Positions 8,229 to 16,932 of a DNA stretch of 64,000 nucleotides are shown here, in pieces. The notes beneath the pieces are model-generated. The model was not told the origin of the DNA. It saw only the letters and a list, made by a program, of their open reading frames with translations, and made no database searches. A program made the translations under genes and the position numbers. Within the stretch, counting starts at the first letter, position 1. Each line of letters starts with the position of its first letter. The DNA lies in the NCBI GenBank assembly GCA_029262175.1, contig JAJCZV010000070.1:60649-124648 (forward strand). The letters run 5' to 3'. Source of the stretch: Gemmatimonadota bacterium (lineage in GTDB: Bacteria; Gemmatimonadota; Gemmatimonadetes; Palauibacterales; Palauibacteraceae).

Positions 8229-8245
8229 TTGAGACTCAGTATCAA
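8229..8245. promoter_or_regulatory. Fur-family-like 7-1-7 palindrome upstream of the suf promoter
   Basis: TTGAGACTCAGTATCAA has 8-base arms around a central C with seven of eight positions symmetric. The inner 15 bases follow the 7-1-7 layout of Fur-family boxes (TGA-N-A-N-T-N-A-N-T-N-TCA). It sits about 7-23 bases upstream of the -35 box. Fur, PerR or an unrelated regulator could bind; the sequence alone cannot decide. Confidence 0.35.
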
Positions 8246-8343
8246 TCATTCCCGGGCCCCGGCCCGGAGAGGATCGATTCGGCCCGACGAACTCGCCCCG
8301 TCGGGGCGTGCAGGCCTATCCAGCCCACCATACGTTCGGGCCC

Positions 8344-9372
8344 ATGAAAGCCGCGTATTTCAACAAGCACGGTGCTTCCGACGTCGTTCGGTTCGGAGAT
8401 CTTCCAGATCCGACGCCCGATCCGGGCGACGTAGTGGTCGAGGTCCGGGCCTCGGGCCTGAACCACCTCGATTTATGGGTCCGACGCGGTCTTCCGGGCC
8501 TCACGCTCGAAATGCCCCATATCGGCGGTTCCGACATCTCCGGTACCATCGCTTCCCTGGGGTCCGATGTCAGCGGGTGGGAGGTCGGTGATCGAGTTGC
8601 CGTGAACCCGGGTCTTTGGTGCGGGGTCTGCGAGTGGTGCAAGAAGGGTGAGCACCCGGTTTGTACGACGTATCGAATCTTGGGCGAGCACGTTGCAGGC
8701 GGCTTTGCGGAGCTCGCGAAAGTCCCGGCCAAGAACCTCGTTCGGCTCCCCGACTCGCTTTCCTTCGAGACGGCTGCGGTCGCGCCCCTCGTCTATCAGA
8801 CCGCGTGGAGGGGGCTCCTGAGCCGGGGCCGTCTGGCCGCAGGCGAAACCGTTTTGATCACGGGAGCCTCGGGCGGCGTCTCGACCGCCGCGATCCAGAT
8901 CGCCAAGTACGTCGGTGCCACCGTGTTCGCGGTGACCAGCGGTCCAACGAACGTGGAACGGGTTCGGGCGCTCGGCGCGGATTTGGTGATCGATCGGCTC
9001 GAGGAGGACTTCTCGAAGCGGGTCTGGGGCGAGACGAACAAGCGCGGCGTCGATCTGGTGCTGGACAGCGTGGGGGAGGCGACGTGGGAGGGCTGCGTCC
9101 GGGTCCTGTCTCGCTTGGGGCGGATGGTGGTGTACGGCGCTACGACCGGCCCGGCCGGGAGTCTGAACATCGCCCGCCTGTTCTGGAGCCAGACTTCGAT
9201 CATGGGGACCACGATGGCCACGCAGCCGGAGTTTGAACGCGTCATGGCGCTCGTAGCCGATGGGACGCTCTCCCCGGTGGTCGACGACGTCTGGCCGCTG
9301 GAGCGCGCACGCGAAGCGCACGAGCGGCTGGAATCCGGCGGGGTCTTCGGAAAACTCGTTCTTACTCCGTGA
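8344..9372 (+). CDS. Zinc-type alcohol dehydrogenase / quinone oxidoreductase family protein
   Basis: 342 residues of the medium-chain dehydrogenase/reductase superfamily. The GroES-like N-terminal domain carries four structural zinc cysteines (93, 96, 99 and 107, in CGVCEWC...C), and the Rossmann domain has LITGASGGVSTAAIQIAK for NAD(P)H binding. The usual catalytic zinc Cys after the start of the fold is replaced by Asn-His (SGLNHLD), which points to the quinone-oxidoreductase or enone-reductase side of the family. The ATG at 8344 begins MKAAYF, the family's normal start; the GTG 12 codons earlier is not needed. Substrate unknown. It is divergent from the suf operon. Confidence 0.88.
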   Translation: MKAAYFNKHGASDVVRFGDLPDPTPDPGDVVVEVRASGLNHLDLWVRRGLPGLTLEMPHIGGSDISGTIASLGSDVSGWEVGDRVAVNPGLWCGVCEWCKKGEHPVCTTYRILGEHVAGGFAELAKVPAKNLVRLPDSLSFETAAVAPLVYQTAWRGLLSRGRLAAGETVLITGASGGVSTAAIQIAKYVGATVFAVTSGPTNVERVRALGADLVIDRLEEDFSKRVWGETNKRGVDLVLDSVGEATWEGCVRVLSRLGRMVVYGATTGPAGSLNIARLFWSQTSIMGTTMATQPEFERVMALVADGTLSPVVDDVWPLERAREAHERLESGGVFGKLVLTP

Positions 9373-9394
9373 CTCGAGAGCGCAGGGCAGGTCG

Positions 9395-11071
9395 GTGCGG
9401 TTGAGGCCGCCTCCGCGCGAAGGCCAGCTGGCCGCGCTTGCAGCAGGGGCCTTTGATGTCCTCGTGATCGGCGGCGGCATCTCCGGTGCAGCCGTGGCGC
9501 GCGATGCCGCGAGACGAGGGTTCAGGACGGCGCTGGTCGAGGCGGACGATTTTGCGAGCGGGACCAGCAGTCGATCTTCTCGACTCGTCCACGGCGGGCT
9601 CCGCTACCTCGAGCATTTCGAGTTCGATCTCGTCTTCGAGGCCAGCCAGGAACGCCGCACGCTTCTTCGGATCGCCCCTCACCTGGTGCGCCCGTTGGAG
9701 TTCCTGTTCCCGATCTTTTCCGATAGCCGAGTCGGTCGGGCCAAACTCGACGCGGGTATGTGGCTGTACGACGCGCTCTCGCTGTTTCGCAACATCGAGC
9801 GGCATCAGATGCTCCGCGCCGAGGACCTGCTCGAGCGAGAGCCGGGGCTCCGGCAAGAAGGTTTGCTCGGAGGGGCGCGGTATTTCGACGCGCAGGTCGA
9901 TGACGCGCGGTTGGTGATGACCACCATCATCGCCGCGATCGAGGCCGGCGCGGTCGTGCTCAATCGAGCCGAAGTGACGGGGATCGACACCACCGGATGG
10001 CCCGGACACCGCGTGACGATCGTCGATAAAGAGGACGGCGCGACGATCGAAGCCGATGCGCTCTCGGTCATCAACGCCACGGGCGCTTGGGCCGCACGGA
10101 CGCTCGCCACGGCGGGCGCCGCACCGTCGGTCCACATCGCCCCCTCGCGCGGAACGCACATCCACGTAGCGCGCGATCGTGTGGGTCACGAGGGCGCGTT
10201 TATTTTCGAAGCTCCAAGCGACCGGCGCATCATGTTCGTGCTCCCCTGGCGCGAGGATCTGACGCTGATCGGCACGACCGACGAGTATCACGAAGGGTCT
10301 CCCGACTCGGTCGCCGCGACGCCCGAGGACATCGCATATCTGCTGGAGGCCACGAACCGCCTGTTTCCCGACGCGAACCTGGTCGCGGACGACGTGCTCA
10401 GCGCGTGGGCCGGCCTGCGACCGTTGGTGGCCCCGACGGGCGGTCCAGGAGCCGAAGCGGGAGAAGTCTCTCGCGAGTTCGAAATCCACGAGGGTCCGAA
10501 GGGCGTCTTTACGTTGGGCGGCGGCAAGCTGACGTCGCACCGTCGCATGGGCGAAGAGACCGTAGATCGCGCCGAGATCCTCCTCGCCGAGGCGGGGGTC
10601 AACCGGAAGAGAAAATCGGACACCGCAAAGACGCCGCTCCCGGGTGGAGGTTTTCGGAACCTGGAACCTCTACTCGACGGCATTCGAGAACGCGCCGGTG
10701 TACACGGTGTCGCGAGCGATAGCGCCGATCGCTTGACGCGGGCCTACGGCACGAGGGCCGATCGGGTGTTGGACATCGTCCAGCGAAGACCCGAGCTCGG
10801 CGCGAAAATCCTCGAGGGCAGACCCCACATCTTGGCGGAGGCCATCTATTCCGTGACGAACGAGCTTGCGCTGCACGTCGACGATGTTCTGTTTCGGCGG
10901 ACCCGACTCGGCCTGGAGACCAGGGACGGAATCGCCGAAGCGGCCGAGAGGGTCGCGACGGTGATGGCGGGCGAGCTCGGATGGGACGCGCAGCGCTCGA
11001 GTCGAGAAGCCGATCTCGCAGTGGCCGAACGGTCCCTCGACGACCAGGCGATTCTCGCGGTGGGGAGATGA
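9395..11071 (+). CDS. glpD: Glycerol-3-phosphate dehydrogenase (FAD, GlpD type)
   Basis: 558 residues. The enzyme oxidises sn-glycerol 3-phosphate to dihydroxyacetone phosphate and passes electrons through FAD to quinone at the membrane. The N-terminus has the dinucleotide fold VIGGGISGAAVARDAARRG and the family segment SSRSSRLVHGGLRYLE; the middle has ATGAWA and IGTTDEYHEG; the C-terminal DAO_C domain contains TLGGGKLTSHR. No ATG lies near the start; the GTG at 9395, preceded by AGGGCAGG, gives the best N-terminus, with TTG at 9401 as the alternative. The stop overlaps the next gene by ATGA. Confidence 0.93.
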   Translation: MRLRPPPREGQLAALAAGAFDVLVIGGGISGAAVARDAARRGFRTALVEADDFASGTSSRSSRLVHGGLRYLEHFEFDLVFEASQERRTLLRIAPHLVRPLEFLFPIFSDSRVGRAKLDAGMWLYDALSLFRNIERHQMLRAEDLLEREPGLRQEGLLGGARYFDAQVDDARLVMTTIIAAIEAGAVVLNRAEVTGIDTTGWPGHRVTIVDKEDGATIEADALSVINATGAWAARTLATAGAAPSVHIAPSRGTHIHVARDRVGHEGAFIFEAPSDRRIMFVLPWREDLTLIGTTDEYHEGSPDSVAATPEDIAYLLEATNRLFPDANLVADDVLSAWAGLRPLVAPTGGPGAEAGEVSREFEIHEGPKGVFTLGGGKLTSHRRMGEETVDRAEILLAEAGVNRKRKSDTAKTPLPGGGFRNLEPLLDGIRERAGVHGVASDSADRLTRAYGTRADRVLDIVQRRPELGAKILEGRPHILAEAIYSVTNELALHVDDVLFRRTRLGLETRDGIAEAAERVATVMAGELGWDAQRSSREADLAVAERSLDDQAILAVGR

Positions 11072-11553
11072 GTGGACGCAGCGGAGACACGCCGCCGTGG
11101 AGTCGAGACGTGCGCTCCCTTCGGTCGTCCCTGCGGGCTGGGTGGTTTCTGACCTTCATATTGGCCGCGTGCGGAGCCGAGGAACCGCCGGACGCACGGG
11201 TCCCTACCGGTGACGCGAGCGAGTCGAGCCCCGCCTCAGTCACGAGCCCCGACTCAACGACGATCGAAGAACTTCAGCCGACGGTCCCGACCGTACCGGG
11301 CGAAGGAGAGCCACGTGTTTATCGACTGTTACTCGTCAACGCGCTGGATCGAGACACGTACGTATCCGCAGCGGCGGGTGCCCGCCGGGTCTTGGTGGAT
11401 ACGGTGCCGGGCCAGGATTCGCTCCTCGTCGACATTCGGGTCCGAGCGGACGAGGTAGAACTCGAGGCGGAAGATTCAGATGGCCGCCTCGTTGGAAGCG
11501 ACACGTTGGCGTTGTCCTTCGAGTCGGTCACACGGTGGGTGATCCGGCCGTAG
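11068..11553 (+). CDS. Small lipoprotein of unknown function, coupled to glpD
   Basis: 161 residues. The N-terminus has a basic stretch, a hydrophobic core and the lipobox LAAC at about residues 33-36, so it is exported and probably lipid-anchored. A Ser/Thr/Pro/Glu-rich linker follows, then a compact domain with several predicted beta strands (VYRLLLVNAL, DSLLVDIRVRA, DEVELEAEDSDG). I do not recognise the family. The ATG overlaps the glpD stop (ATGA at 11068-11071), so it is translated with GlpD, but nothing else ties it to glycerol metabolism. Confidence 0.75.
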   Translation: MSGRSGDTPPWSRDVRSLRSSLRAGWFLTFILAACGAEEPPDARVPTGDASESSPASVTSPDSTTIEELQPTVPTVPGEGEPRVYRLLLVNALDRDTYVSAAAGARRVLVDTVPGQDSLLVDIRVRADEVELEAEDSDGRLVGSDTLALSFESVTRWVIRP

Positions 11554-11627
11554 CCTCTCGCTTGTAACAGTGGTTGACCGCGACTATCGTCGAACGCGTT
11601 TGAGACGCCCGTACAACGGAGAAAGCG

Positions 11628-13040
11628 ATGGCAGGGGACGCTCCTATCGAGCAGAACGAAGGCCGCGGTCAGTGGACGTCGAGCCTCGGCTTTATTCTGG
11701 CAGCGACCGGCAGCGCGATCGGGCTCGGGAATCTCTGGAAGTTCCCCTTCATCACGTGGGAAAACCGAGGCGGCGCCTTCGTTCTCGTCTATCTCCTGTG
11801 CATCGTCGCGGTTGGGTTGCCGATCATGATGGCCGAGATTCTCATCGGCCGGAAGACGCAGAAGAGCGCGGTCGGCGCGATGAAAGAAGCCTTCGGCAAA
11901 CGGTGGGGAATTGTCGGCGGGTGGGGTGTTCTCGCCGGGTTCGTCATCCTCAGCTACTACTCCGTGATCGCCGGCTGGTCTCTTTTCTACTTTACCAAGG
12001 CTCTCGGGTGGAGCATGTCGGGCTTCCCCCAAGGTGCGCAGCTCGGCGACGACTTCACGTCTTTCGCGGCCCAGGGTGGGCTCCAAATCGGGCTTTCGGG
12101 TCTCTTCATGGCCGCGACCATGGGCGTGGTCCTGTCCGGCGTCAAAGGGGGGATCGAACGTACCGCGCGAATCCTCCTCCCGGTCCTGTTCGTGATCCTC
12201 ATCCTCTTGCTGGTGAGTGCACTCAGTATGTCCGGGTCGGGTCAGGCCTTGTCGTTCATCTTCCGCCCCAACTTTAGCGAGCTCGGGATGGACGGTCTTC
12301 TCGAGGCGCTCGGACACGCATTCTTTACGCTGTCTCTCGGGATGGGGGCCATGATCACGTATGGCTCGTATGTCGCCAAGGATCAGTCGATCGTAAAGGC
12401 CTCGGGTGTGATTGTCGTCCTCGACACCGTGATCGCGTTGGTGGCGACCATCATCATGTTCTCGGTCATCTTTTCGGTCCCCGGGATGGAGGAGCAGGTC
12501 GGAGGTTCGACGGTCGGCATGCTCTTCATCTCGCTGCCGGAACTCTTTTATTCAACGGTTCCGTTTGGACGTGTGCTCGCGCCGGCCTTTTACATTCTCG
12601 TTGCGTTCGCCGCGCTTACGTCGACCATATCGCTGCTGGAGGTCGTCGCCGCCTACGCGATCGACGAGCACGGCATCGGGCGCAAGAAAGCCACCCTGAT
12701 GACGGGCGGCGCGATCTTCCTCGTCACGGTTCTGTGCGCGTTGTCGTTCGGCGGTTCGAGCGGGCTGAGCGCATTCGAGATCTTCGAGGGCAAGGCCGGG
12801 GTGTTCGGGACGCTCGACCACTTGGCATCCAACTGGCTGCTTCCCATCGGTGGCTTTCTCATCACGCTGGCGACCGGTTGGTTCATGACCCGAGAGGACT
12901 CCGAGGCCGAACTCGCGCTGGGCGGAGTCCCAGCGTGGTATAGCTATGGCGCCTGGCGATTCTTCATTCGGTTTGTGGCGCCGGTCGCGGTGGGCGCCAT
13001 CCTCGTCGCCGTGATCTTCTTCGGAGTAGACTTTAGCTAG
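11628..13040 (+). CDS. Sodium-dependent neurotransmitter:sodium symporter (NSS/SNF) family transporter
   Basis: 470 residues with about 11-12 membrane helices of LeuT fold. The first helix has the sodium- and substrate-site sequence ATGSAIGLGNLWKFPF, the family's most conserved segment. Prokaryotic members import amino acids such as leucine, tryptophan or methionine with Na+. The start at 11628 has a GGAGAAAGCG site upstream. It ends in a short hydrophobic C-terminus. Substrate cannot be inferred. Downstream lie a hairpin array and a 52-residue peptide gene. Confidence 0.93.
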   Translation: MAGDAPIEQNEGRGQWTSSLGFILAATGSAIGLGNLWKFPFITWENRGGAFVLVYLLCIVAVGLPIMMAEILIGRKTQKSAVGAMKEAFGKRWGIVGGWGVLAGFVILSYYSVIAGWSLFYFTKALGWSMSGFPQGAQLGDDFTSFAAQGGLQIGLSGLFMAATMGVVLSGVKGGIERTARILLPVLFVILILLLVSALSMSGSGQALSFIFRPNFSELGMDGLLEALGHAFFTLSLGMGAMITYGSYVAKDQSIVKASGVIVVLDTVIALVATIIMFSVIFSVPGMEEQVGGSTVGMLFISLPELFYSTVPFGRVLAPAFYILVAFAALTSTISLLEVVAAYAIDEHGIGRKKATLMTGGAIFLVTVLCALSFGGSSGLSAFEIFEGKAGVFGTLDHLASNWLLPIGGFLITLATGWFMTREDSEAELALGGVPAWYSYGAWRFFIRFVAPVAVGAILVAVIFFGVDFS

Positions 13041-13105
13041 CGTTAGACGGAGTTGTGCTGTCACGATCCGTTGCAACCGAGCGTTTCCCTCCACTCAGGG
13101 GTACG

Positions 13106-13176
13106 GCAGGGAAACTGCAGGAACCGTGGTCTCCTGGCGCAAGCCAGGAAACTCCTGGTCCCAGACGGACGTCTGG
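13106..13176 (+). ncRNA. Array of three phased hairpins with a competing fold, upstream of a small gene
   Basis: Three stem-loops stand at 27-28 base intervals: GCAG-GGAAA-CTGC (13106-13118), CCTGGC-GCAA-GCCAGG (13133-13148, a GNRA tetraloop) and CCAGAC-GGAC-GTCTGG (13161-13176). The 3' arm of the second can instead pair as CCAGGA-AAC-TCCTGG (13144-13158), so two folds exclude each other. It starts 65 bases after the NSS stop and ends 31 bases before the small ATG at 13208. It may be a structured leader or a transporter 3' element. It does not fit c-di-GMP, guanidine or other riboswitch consensus that I can recall. Confidence 0.45.
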
Positions 13177-13207
13177 TTGATAGGGACGACACGGTTAGGA
13201 CGGCACG

Positions 13208-13366
13208 ATGGAGATGAAGAAGAAATTGAAGACCCTATTGGCTTTGGCGGCGAGCATCGCGATGATCGCGATCGGCCAGCGTAGCCAACAGGTGCAGAAG
13301 GATGTGCGTGGGCAGAGGGCGGAGGTGGAAGACATCGACGCCGATACCGAGGCCTGGTTTATCTAG
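13208..13366 (+). CDS. 52-residue single-pass membrane or secreted peptide
   Basis: The frame starts ATG-GAG-ATG with five lysines in the first eight residues, then a hydrophobic stretch of about 16 residues (TLLALAASIAMIAIG), and a charged acidic tail ending DTEAWFI. This is either an uncleaved membrane peptide or a short secreted one. It lies 167 bases after the NSS transporter on the same strand, so it could be an accessory peptide, but it does not resemble the MetS small subunits of that family. Real coding is supported by the signal-like start and codon pattern; there is no family match I know. Confidence 0.5.
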   Translation: MEMKKKLKTLLALAASIAMIAIGQRSQQVQKDVRGQRAEVEDIDADTEAWFI

Positions 13367-13474
13367 CGTTCCGGCGGCCATTCTGTCGTTTTGCGCACGT
13401 TTTACGTAGGTGGGAACCGTAGGTGGAGGTGCGGGTGTTGTAAGCGGGGCCACAGACCGACACCAAAGGAATTC

Positions 13475-14680
13475 ATGACGTCAACACGGTTTGCCACGGC
13501 CGGAGCGGCAGTATTGCGCGGGGTTTCGTTTGCGGCCGTATCGGCGATTCTCGCCGGTTGCTCGGGTGACCCCTCGGGGCCTTCCCAGTCGCTCTCGGCT
13601 TGCACCATCCCCTTGGAGCGGTTCACCGACGGGGGCTTCGATCGTTCGCTGATCCCGGCGCTCAAGAACCCCACCGTCGCTCTGCGCGGTACTCCTGATG
13701 TCGCGTATCTCAACTTCTCCGACTTGGTGATCGGGGTCGAGTTCAACGGTCAACCGCTCGCGATTCCGCTCAAGCTTTTGTGGTGGCATGAAGTGGCCGA
13801 TTTCGAGGTGGCCGGGGAGCGTCTCACCGCCACGTATTCGCCTCTCACCGGCTCCAGCCTGGTGTTCGATCCCGCCTCGGTCGGTGCGGGCGACTTCATC
13901 GTCTCCTCGTACGTCCTCGACTCCAACCTCGTCATGCAGGACGCCGGTGGGACGCTGTGGCCGCAAATGAGCTCCACCGCGAGTTGCGGGCCGCTCGACG
14001 GGGTCGCGCTGACCCGAGTTCCGTATCAACAGATGTCCTTCGGCGCCTGGTTTGCGCAGCACCTGGATACGTGGACGGTCTCTTCTGGGACCGGGCATGA
14101 TTTCCTCTACACGCTGTATCCGTACGGAAATTATCGGGAGCCGAACAACCCCGAACTGCGCTACCCGATTTCCGGTTCCTTCGACCCGCGCCGACCGCCC
14201 AAGGAGCGGGTGATCGGGGTGCCGGTGGGCACGGGGGGCGTCGCGTTCTCGCTGCCGGCCCTCGCTCAACTCGCTCGCGCCGACCAAATCGGGCAGTTCC
14301 CGGTCTGGGTCTGGGCGGCGAACGCGGAAGCCGACGGCGAGCCCTTCGTTGCGTTCTGGAACTCGTTCGTCGGGAGCGCAGTGGTCTTCCGAAGCATCGC
14401 CAACGGACAACGACTCACCTTCGAGGTGGTGGAGGGAACCCGCCGAGATGTGGAGACCGGGAGCACGTGGGACTTTACGGGGACGGCCGTGGCGGGACCG
14501 CTCGAAGGCGCGAAGCTGGGCGCACTGCCCGACGCGTTCGTCGCGTTTTGGTTTGCGTGGGCACTGTTTCAGCCGGACACCGAAGTCTGGAATCCGGGCA
14601 TTCCCACCTCCTTCGTCCCCGATCAGAGCGTGGTCGAACTGCCGCCGGGCCCAATCGACTGGCGTCTCTCCACCCGCTAG
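13475..14680 (+). CDS. DUF3179 domain-containing lipoprotein
   Basis: 401 residues. A signal peptide with lipobox LAGC (about residues 25-28) puts it at the outer face of a membrane. The rest matches DUF3179: PALKNPTVALRGTPDVAYL, then NGQPLAIPLKLLWWHEVADF, TYSPLTGSSLVFDP and the repeat of that pattern later in the protein. The family is uncharacterised and often found in environmental bacteria and archaea. The ATG at 13475 follows AAAGGAATTC. It precedes the propeller/thioredoxin gene by 128 bases on the same strand. Confidence 0.85.
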   Translation: MTSTRFATAGAAVLRGVSFAAVSAILAGCSGDPSGPSQSLSACTIPLERFTDGGFDRSLIPALKNPTVALRGTPDVAYLNFSDLVIGVEFNGQPLAIPLKLLWWHEVADFEVAGERLTATYSPLTGSSLVFDPASVGAGDFIVSSYVLDSNLVMQDAGGTLWPQMSSTASCGPLDGVALTRVPYQQMSFGAWFAQHLDTWTVSSGTGHDFLYTLYPYGNYREPNNPELRYPISGSFDPRRPPKERVIGVPVGTGGVAFSLPALAQLARADQIGQFPVWVWAANAEADGEPFVAFWNSFVGSAVVFRSIANGQRLTFEVVEGTRRDVETGSTWDFTGTAVAGPLEGAKLGALPDAFVAFWFAWALFQPDTEVWNPGIPTSFVPDQSVVELPPGPIDWRLSTR

Positions 14681-14808
14681 CCACCCAGGGGTCCGTCCTC
14701 ACCCGGAACCGCGGTGCCGCGGTATCGGTTCTTCCAAACACTCGTAGGTTGCCTTAGCGCGCTCCACGGTGCGCGCTCATCTCCACGACCCCAGTGTGCC
14801 GGCCTGAC

Positions 14809-16437
14809 ATGCAACGACGCCATTCGATCGAGTTCAACAGCGTACTCGTCGCTCTTGCTCTGACGATTACCGCCTGCGACGGCGCCTCTCGCGGCGCGAT
14901 CTCCGTTCCGAACGAGGACGTTCCAGCACCCGTGTTGGACGAAGGCCTGACGACGTACGGGGTGGCAGCCGAGAGCCTTCTCGTTCGATGGCTACCAGAC
15001 GACGCGCCTGCAGATCTGGCGCTCGTGTTCTATCGAGGCCGAGGGGTCGATCGAGACGAATCGGGCACCGCGTTCGTTCCCGATCCGATGGACAGCCGCG
15101 TCTTGGTCGTCGGGTCCGATCTCACGGTTTCCGCCGTCGTCGGCGGTCCGACCGACGAGGGGGGCCGATTGGGGCAGCCGTTGTCTGCGGCGCCAACGCC
15201 GGACGGCGGTCTGTTCGTCGCCGACGTCGAACACGAGGTGGGGTTGTTGTACTTCCGACCCGGTGGAGAGTTTGCCGGATCCGCGGCGCCCCCCGTCTCC
15301 AATCCCGATCTTCAAACGGGACCGGACGGCGCGTTGTGGGCGGCCCGGTCGCCTTATCTGCTGCGCTTCGAAGAGACGGCGCCCGACGCGCCATTGCTGT
15401 ATCGATTCGACCCCCTCGAAGGCACCGGTGTGGGTATCGCCACCGTCGAACCGGTCGCGGCGCCGGCATGGCTACGGGCGACAAACGCAGGCCCGATCAG
15501 CGTGGGCCCGGATGGCACGGCGTACTTCGCGTTCTTTCTCAGAAACGAGCTGCGCGCCTACCACCCGAACGGCGATCTCTTATGGCGCTCCAGTCGGTCG
15601 CTTCCCTACGAGACCTATGAACCGGTCTTCGCTGGCGAGGGAGCGGATTTGCGATACAACGTCCGCCCCGTCACTCAGGCACTTTCGATCGGTCCCGACG
15701 GTCTCCTCTACGCGCTGACGGCGACGGACAGCATCGCCGGATTCGGCGCCGTGGCAGGCACGGGCGGTCTTCGACGCGTGGAGGTCTGGGACGGCGCGAC
15801 TGGCATGCTGGTTCGGGCGAGCACCGTACCGGGGTCGATGAACACGTTCGCCGTCGACCCGGACGGTCGGGTCTACGGACTCGACGCGATGCGGATCGAT
15901 GAGACGGCGCCACCCCCAGAAAGGGCTCCCCTGCGCGATGTGCCGCTCGTCTCGTTCGAGGGCGATACCACGCGGTTCGCCGATCATCGCGGGAAGGCCC
16001 TGTTGGTCAACTTCTGGGCGAGTTGGTGTCTGCCTTGCCGGGAGGAAATCCCGAAACTCAAGGAGTACTACTCGACGCTCGATCAGAACCGCGTCGAGTT
16101 CCTCGCGATCTCCGTCGATGAAGACCGTCAGGCGGGACTTGATTTTATCGAACCCTTCGGGCTGGACTTTCCGGTTTTCCACAACGGACCGAGGATGCAG
16201 GAGGAGTTCCACTACGATGGCCTGCCTTTCACGTTGATCGTCGACACTCGAGGCCGCATCGTGGAGGAGATTCGAGGCTTCGGGTCCGCCGCGAGTTGGT
16301 CGCGTTTAACCCGAACGCTGGAAGCGGAGATGCCACCTCCCGCTCCGGAGGCATCACCAACTGACGGAGCGGCCCCCGCGGCCGGCCACGAAGATCACTC
16401 GGTCCACGCGGATCACAGCGGAGTCGGGAACCGATAG
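14809..16437 (+). CDS. Lipoprotein with N-terminal beta-propeller and C-terminal TlpA-like thioredoxin domain
   Basis: 542 residues. A lipobox (TITAC) ends the signal peptide. Residues of about 50-370 have repeats typical of NHL/SMP-30-like propellers (GPDGALW, DGLLYAL, DPDGRVYGLD). From about 375 a TlpA/ResA thioredoxin domain follows with the active site WCLPC (Cys407 and Cys410) and the cis-Pro loop GLPFTLIVD. Such domains act in the periplasm on disulfides, for example in cytochrome c maturation. The tail after 520 is rich in His (HEDHSVHADHSG), as in metal-binding ends. The ATG at 14809 gives the signal peptide; the GTG at 14794 only lengthens it. Target unknown. Confidence 0.82.
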   Translation: MQRRHSIEFNSVLVALALTITACDGASRGAISVPNEDVPAPVLDEGLTTYGVAAESLLVRWLPDDAPADLALVFYRGRGVDRDESGTAFVPDPMDSRVLVVGSDLTVSAVVGGPTDEGGRLGQPLSAAPTPDGGLFVADVEHEVGLLYFRPGGEFAGSAAPPVSNPDLQTGPDGALWAARSPYLLRFEETAPDAPLLYRFDPLEGTGVGIATVEPVAAPAWLRATNAGPISVGPDGTAYFAFFLRNELRAYHPNGDLLWRSSRSLPYETYEPVFAGEGADLRYNVRPVTQALSIGPDGLLYALTATDSIAGFGAVAGTGGLRRVEVWDGATGMLVRASTVPGSMNTFAVDPDGRVYGLDAMRIDETAPPPERAPLRDVPLVSFEGDTTRFADHRGKALLVNFWASWCLPCREEIPKLKEYYSTLDQNRVEFLAISVDEDRQAGLDFIEPFGLDFPVFHNGPRMQEEFHYDGLPFTLIVDTRGRIVEEIRGFGSAASWSRLTRTLEAEMPPPAPEASPTDGAAPAAGHEDHSVHADHSGVGNR

Positions 16438-16521
16438 GGTTCCTGGTTGGTTTTCTAAGCCGAGACGACGTCAGAGCAACAGGGTCTGACGCCGTGGAGG
16501 TCAACTCATTTAGGAGGTAGG

Positions 16522-16884
16522 ATGAAACGCAACGTCCTCAGTCTCGCGCTCGTGGTCGCAGCAGCCGCGGTATCGGCTAGCTCGGCACAGGCGCAGGAGA
16601 TGCAGTCCGTCAAAGGCGAAGTCATCGACATCGTCTGCTACACGAACTTGGGCATGACCGGTGATGGGCACCGCGAGTGCGCGCAGTCATGTGCCGACGT
16701 GGGTCTCCCGCTCGGCTTGCTCGGCGAAGATGGTCATGTCTATCTCGCAACGGCAGCGGGTATGATGGCGCCGCTTCCGAAGGACATGCTCAAGGGCCAC
16801 GCGGCTCACCAAGTCACGATCGAGGGCGTGGTCAACGAGCGCTCTGGCTCGCGGAGCATCGTCGTCTCGAAGGTGTCCATGTAG
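16522..16884 (+). CDS. Small secreted Cys/His-rich protein, uncharacterised family
   Basis: 120 residues. The signal peptide ends around SAQAQE (residue 24-26). The mature part has Cys39, His50, Cys53 and Cys57 in a tight cluster (VCYTNLGMTGDGHRECAQSC) followed by GLPLGLL and a small beta domain. I have seen this pattern in uncharacterised periplasmic proteins but know no function. The clustered ligands suggest a metal site, haem or disulfides. A very strong ribosome site, TAGGAGGTAGG, precedes the ATG. It follows the thioredoxin-domain gene by 84 bases, so the thioredoxin domain could act on its cysteines; that is a guess. Confidence 0.75.
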   Translation: MKRNVLSLALVVAAAAVSASSAQAQEMQSVKGEVIDIVCYTNLGMTGDGHRECAQSCADVGLPLGLLGEDGHVYLATAAGMMAPLPKDMLKGHAAHQVTIEGVVNERSGSRSIVVSKVSM

Positions 16885-16932
16885 GAATGTGGTACTCACG
16901 GAGAGCGATGCGTTCTCCGTTGTGGCAGGCCT

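Noticed and set aside
9362..10540. A 392-codon open frame on the minus strand
   Set aside because: It is antisense to glpD, which has clear FAD and family motifs; the translation is Arg-rich and featureless.
13106..13176. Known riboswitch (c-di-GMP or guanidine-II)
   Set aside because: The loops are GGAAA, GCAA and GGAC. The ACGR loops of guanidine-II and the conserved core of the c-di-GMP class are missing.
13208..13366. MetS-type small subunit of the NSS transporter
   Set aside because: MetS peptides have an N-terminal helix followed by a short basic tail; this one has a Lys-rich start and a long acidic tail, and lies 167 bases away.
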